A program made the translations under genes and the position numbers. 25,446 bases of DNA. Source: Bacillota bacterium. Its GTDB lineage: Bacteria > Bacillota > Clostridia > Christensenellales > CAG-138. The stretch is from contig JAFABA010000224.1 of the NCBI GenBank assembly GCA_023426265.1, positions 1-25,446 on the forward strand. Reading direction: 5' to 3'. The first letter of the stretch is position 1, and the number at the start of each line of letters is the position of its first letter. The notes beneath the pieces were generated by a model, which was not told the DNA's origin, made no database searches, and saw nothing but the letters and a program-made list of their open reading frames with translations. Positions 22,344-25,446 of this stretch are shown here, piece after piece.

Positions 22344-23264
22344 ATGGATTTTGTGAAGAGTTTTAAACGGTGGCATATCATAGCCGTCTCGGTTATCGCG
22401 GTGGCCGCCATCCTTCTGGGGGTGTTTGGCGCGCTGCGGACCGGGGTTGATTATGCGGGCGGTACGCTCATGACCATCAACGTACAAAATGAATTTGATG
22501 AAAGCGTCATCGCCAGCGCGCTTAACCAAAACGGCGTTTTCGGCGCGCGTGTGCAAACGGCGGGGGACAGGGATACGCTTGCGGAAATCCGCCTTCAGTA
22601 TGCCGGGGATATTGCAGCGCTTTCAAGCTCCCTTGAGCAGAGCATAGGAAATACCTATCCGGGCGCAAAGGTCATTTCAACGGAACCTATCACGGCAGCG
22701 CATGCGGGTAATCTGTTTTTCAGCCTTTTTGTACCGGCAATTTCGGCCTGCATCATTGGCTTCCTGTACGCATGGGTCAGATACGGCCTGTCTGCGGCAA
22801 TATCCGCAGGGCTGACGCCGCTCTATTCTTTTGCGCTGTTCCTCGGCATCACCGAGGCAACTCGTCTTACGGTCAATACGCCGTTTATCGGAGCGGCGCT
22901 GCTGACCTCCGTCTGCTCGGCACTGGGCGTTATCCTGCTGTTTGAGCGCCTGAAGCAGAGCAGTAAGGACGATCCCCAGGCGGACAAGCACCGCAGGGCA
23001 CTGACGAACGCCGGAATCCAAGGCGGCATCCCGGTCCTGTCAGCGCTGTTTGGCGCACTGGTTGTCGTATTGCTTGCGCTTGCCATATTCGGCGGCGCGG
23101 CATTGCGGGAGTTTGCGCTGGCCGGCATCATCGGCCTCGTTGTCTGTGCGTTCTTCTCCATATTCCTTGCGGCGCCCTTGTGGGCCGTGTTGCAGGAGCG
23201 TGCGGAGCGCAACCCCGCCGTACAAAAGAAAAAGGCGAAGAAGAAGGACATAAAGAAGAAATAA
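22344..23264 (+). CDS. secF: SecF-like protein-export membrane subunit lacking the conserved Asp/Arg pair
   Basis: A 306-residue SecF homologue: span at about 10-30, GVDYAGGT (34-41), a short extracytoplasmic domain, and five C-terminal spans. Ungapped by-eye alignment with E. coli SecF puts Gly195 (SALGVILLFER) at the proton-relay Asp213 (SLNDSIVVSDR) and Val231 at Arg247. The usual HD pair in the second of the C-terminal spans is also missing (TPLYSFAL). The tail is lysine-rich (294-306). GGAGG lies ten bases before ATG 22344; secD ends 13 bases earlier, so the two form one operon. The reading frame is intact, so loss of these residues is more likely evolved than a pseudogene. Its partner is the equally divergent SecD. 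Confidence 0.87.
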   Translation: MDFVKSFKRWHIIAVSVIAVAAILLGVFGALRTGVDYAGGTLMTINVQNEFDESVIASALNQNGVFGARVQTAGDRDTLAEIRLQYAGDIAALSSSLEQSIGNTYPGAKVISTEPITAAHAGNLFFSLFVPAISACIIGFLYAWVRYGLSAAISAGLTPLYSFALFLGITEATRLTVNTPFIGAALLTSVCSALGVILLFERLKQSSKDDPQADKHRRALTNAGIQGGIPVLSALFGALVVVLLALAIFGGAALREFALAGIIGLVVCAFFSIFLAAPLWAVLQERAERNPAVQKKKAKKKDIKKK

Positions 23265-23270
23265 ATACAC

Positions 23271-23372
23271 TGAGGCGGGGCAAGACCCGCCTCATCTTGT
23301 CAAGAAACAAATACGTTGTGGGCTCCGCCTGACGGCCCACAGTTCCCCGCCAAGGGCCGTAACGGCCCTTGG
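23271..23372 (+). repeat. Three tandem hairpins between secF and recJ
   Basis: The 147-base gap contains three successive perfect or near-perfect stems: TGAGGCGGG/CCCGCCTCA (23271-23279 with 23286-23294), TGTGGGC/GCCCACA (23317-23323 with 23335-23341), and CCAAGGGCCG/CGGCCCTTGG (23350-23359 with 23363-23372, TAA loop). The first, 6 bases after the secF stop, is the best terminator candidate but lacks a T-run. No gene is seen in this stretch. Confidence 0.6.
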
Positions 23373-23411
23373 GATTCCCATGTATTTCGCATAAAGGATT
23401 TATGAGGAATA

Positions 23412-25446
23412 ATGCTGCGTTTTGAACCGTTTTTGCAGGAAGATACCGCTCTTATCAAACGCATTGCGAAGGAAAATGGAATTTCCGATCTTTTGGCGTC
23501 CCTGCTTGTAAACCGGGGAATTTGCGAACGCGAGGAAATTGCGGCGTTCCTTCATCCCGGGCCGGAGCAGCTCTGCGACCCGTTTCTTTTAGACGGTATG
23601 CATTCTGCGGTTGTGCGCATTCGAAAGGCGCTGGAACAAAAAGAGCGAATCTGCGTATACGGGGATTATGACGCCGACGGCGTTTGCTCTACCGCCATGC
23701 TGGTCACATACCTTCGCACACAGGGCGCCGACGTCTTATATTATCTTCCTTCCCGGCATACCGAAGGCTACGGCATGAATGCGGAAGCCTTAAAATCCAT
23801 CGTTTCAGAGGGCGCAAAGCTTATCGTCACGGTGGACAACGGCATTGCGGCAAAAGATGAAGTCGCCCTATGCCATGAACTGGGTATGGATGTCATCATA
23901 ACGGACCACCACCAATGCCCGGAGGAGTTGCCGAAATGCACGGCTGTCGTTAACCCACACAGAGATGGCAGCGCGTACCCCAACCCGGATCTTTGCGGGG
24001 CGGGAGTGGCGTTCAAACTCATACAGGCTTTGGGCGCGACGCAGGAGCAGTTAAACGCATACCTGCCGCTTGCGGCGCTGGCGACTGTTGCGGATATCGT
24101 GCCGCTGCGCAATGAAAACCGCGCCATCGTCAGCATGGGCCTGCCGCTTGTGCCCGGCCACTTGGGCTTACATGCGTTGCTTGCGGTATCGGGCAGCGCA
24201 GGGCAGGAGGTTACAAGCGAAATACTTGCGTTCCGGCTTGCGCCCCGCATCAACGCCGCGGGCCGTATGGGGGACGCGCGACGCGCGCTGCTGCTTTTGA
24301 TTGCGGAAGAGGAAGAAAAAGCCCTGCAGCTTGCGCTCATACTCAATGAGGAAAACGAGCGCAGGCAGGATGAAGAAAAAGGCATATTGCAGCAGGCACG
24401 CCGCATGCTGCAGGGAGAAAATACGGCAGCCATGCGCGCGATATTGCTGTATTCTCCGGATTGGAGCCCGGGCGTCATCGGCATTGTGGCGTCCAAATTG
24501 GTAGAGGAATATAATAGACCGGTGCTGCTGTTCCACTTGGGCGATGGACTGCTTACGGGTTCCTGCCGCAGCATACCCAAAGTGCACCTTTACGATTGTT
24601 TAAGCGCGTTCGGCGGAATGTTCCTGCGGTTCGGCGGGCATGCCCAGGCAGCGGGGCTTACGCTGGAACTTCAAAAATTCCACGAGTTTTCCGTGGCGTT
24701 TGACGCGCACCTGCGCAAAGCCTATCCGGCCAGTGTATTTGTTCCGTCCGTAAAGTACGAACGTGCGCTCAGCCTGCCGAAACTTACGCTGAACAGTGCA
24801 CAGGAGCTTACGCTTTTAGCGCCATATGGGGAGGGCAACCCCCAACCCGTGTTTCTCGCGCGCGATATCGGCCTGATGGATGTGGAAACCATGGGCAGGG
24901 ACGGCGCGCATTTAAAAGCCAACGCAGAGCAGGAGGGCCGCATCATCCGGCTTGTGGCGTTCGGAAGGGGCAAGGACGGCAGCGCGTATATGGACGGCGG
25001 GCGCTTCAACATCCTCTATACGCCCGAAGCGAATGTATGGCAGCAAAAAGCGCGCCTGCAACTGATGCTGCGCGCAATAAAACCCCTCTCCCCGTTTGAA
25101 AACCCGCGGCTTGTTGCAAACTGGGGAATGAAATTTTATGATGCTTTTTTTCGAAATTTTTTATATAATGATATTTGTGGCGCTGATACAATGCCCGTTG
25201 AGGATATGGATGCAGCCGTTACTCAGTCCCTTCTTCAGGAACTTGAAGGCACGCTTGTTCTCTGCCTTACGCCCGCGGGCGCTCAGCGATTAAGCGGTCT
25301 TTTGGAAGCGAATGGGCTGAGGGACATTGTGGATGTCTATTTCCACAAGCTCCCGAAGGATCACGGTACCGGCAACGCCGTACTGCTGGCCCCGCATTTT
25401 AATGGCGAAGCGTTCGTGCATGCGCGCATATTCGTGTACGACGGCC
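23412..25446 (+). CDS. recJ: Single-stranded-DNA-specific exonuclease RecJ (3' end outside window)
   Basis: The first 678 codons of RecJ, a 5'-3' single-stranded DNA exonuclease of recombination and mismatch/base-excision repair. The DHH domain carries the metal motifs YGDYDADGVCS (Asp85, Asp87, Asp89), VDNGI (141-145) and DHH (165-167); RINAAGRMGDA and the DHHA1 motif GGHAQAAG follow, then an OB-fold region and a long C-terminal domain of the kind found in Bacillota RecJ. The frame is open to the last base, so it continues outside the window. ATG 23412 has GAGG four bases upstream, a little close but adequate. RecJ downstream of secDF is a common clostridial order. A local AT-rich patch (25128-25185) lies in the C-terminal part. 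Confidence 0.95.
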   Translation, partial: MLRFEPFLQEDTALIKRIAKENGISDLLASLLVNRGICEREEIAAFLHPGPEQLCDPFLLDGMHSAVVRIRKALEQKERICVYGDYDADGVCSTAMLVTYLRTQGADVLYYLPSRHTEGYGMNAEALKSIVSEGAKLIVTVDNGIAAKDEVALCHELGMDVIITDHHQCPEELPKCTAVVNPHRDGSAYPNPDLCGAGVAFKLIQALGATQEQLNAYLPLAALATVADIVPLRNENRAIVSMGLPLVPGHLGLHALLAVSGSAGQEVTSEILAFRLAPRINAAGRMGDARRALLLLIAEEEEKALQLALILNEENERRQDEEKGILQQARRMLQGENTAAMRAILLYSPDWSPGVIGIVASKLVEEYNRPVLLFHLGDGLLTGSCRSIPKVHLYDCLSAFGGMFLRFGGHAQAAGLTLELQKFHEFSVAFDAHLRKAYPASVFVPSVKYERALSLPKLTLNSAQELTLLAPYGEGNPQPVFLARDIGLMDVETMGRDGAHLKANAEQEGRIIRLVAFGRGKDGSAYMDGGRFNILYTPEANVWQQKARLQLMLRAIKPLSPFENPRLVANWGMKFYDAFFRNFLYNDICGADTMPVEDMDAAVTQSLLQELEGTLVLCLTPAGAQRLSGLLEANGLRDIVDVYFHKLPKDHGTGNAVLLAPHFNGEAFVHARIFVYDG

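Noticed and set aside
1..25446. CRISPR arrays, tRNA or rRNA genes, insertion sequences, prophage
   Set aside because: No direct-repeat/spacer pattern, cloverleaf, rRNA-like stretch, transposase or integrase was seen on either strand.

Overview
The window is about 25.4 kb of gene-dense chromosome from a Gram-positive, probably endospore-forming, anaerobic member of the Bacillota, class Clostridia, with fairly GC-rich codon use. This placement is inferred from several things seen here. There is a SpoIVFA/SpoIVFB-type pair and a YlbJ-type sporulation membrane protein. The SCIFF ranthipeptide sits beside its radical SAM maturase. Two envelope lipoproteins have Pro/Thr-rich spacers, a Pta-AckA acetate pathway is present, and the ribosome-binding sites are strong GGAGG types. 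No rRNA, tRNA, CRISPR array, insertion sequence or phage gene was seen, so this looks like core chromosome rather than an island.

Layout. (1) 1-847 is the 3' end of glucose-6-phosphate isomerase with a strong terminator. (2) 1025-3425 holds a sugar-binding-like lipoprotein and a RodA-type SEDS glycosyltransferase. (3) 3426-3655 is a gene-free, repeat-like, hairpin-rich stretch ending in a possible sporulation promoter. (4) 3656-5211 is the spoIVFA-spoIVFB pair. (5) 5312-9313 is a tightly coupled trio: TIGR03960-type radical SAM protein, its TIGR03936/DUF2344 partner, and RNase G. (6) 9444-12299 holds a fumarylacetoacetate-hydrolase-family enzyme, a YerC-type TrpR-like regulator and RqcH. (7) 12376-15573 is a ylbJ/ylbK/tmcAL(ylbM) cluster like the Bacillus ylb locus, but with alternating strands. 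(8) 15794-18008 is pta-ackA behind an extended -10 promoter with a palindrome over its -35 region. (9) 18237-19951 is SCIFF and its maturase, separated by a hairpin, a micro-ORF and an intrinsic terminator. (10) 19966-23264 holds an L,D-transpeptidase lipoprotein, secD and secF. (11) 23412 to the window end is recJ, cut off by the window edge.

How the genes work together. Cell-wall growth (RodA, L,D-transpeptidase), sporulation (SpoIVFA/FB, YlbJ), RNA and translation quality control (RNase G, TmcAL, RqcH), acetate/ATP metabolism (Pta/AckA), peptide maturation (SCIFF/ScfB) and protein export (SecDF) lie as adjacent housekeeping operons.

The most unusual signal is in SecD and SecF. Both keep their family folds and GLDLAGG/GVDYAGG motifs, but by-eye ungapped alignment shows that the transmembrane aspartates thought to couple SecDF to the proton gradient are replaced (Val321 in SecD, Gly195 in SecF), along with other conserved polar residues. 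The regulatory layout around SCIFF (several hairpins, an operator-like inverted repeat, and a terminator between precursor and maturase) is the second most interesting feature.
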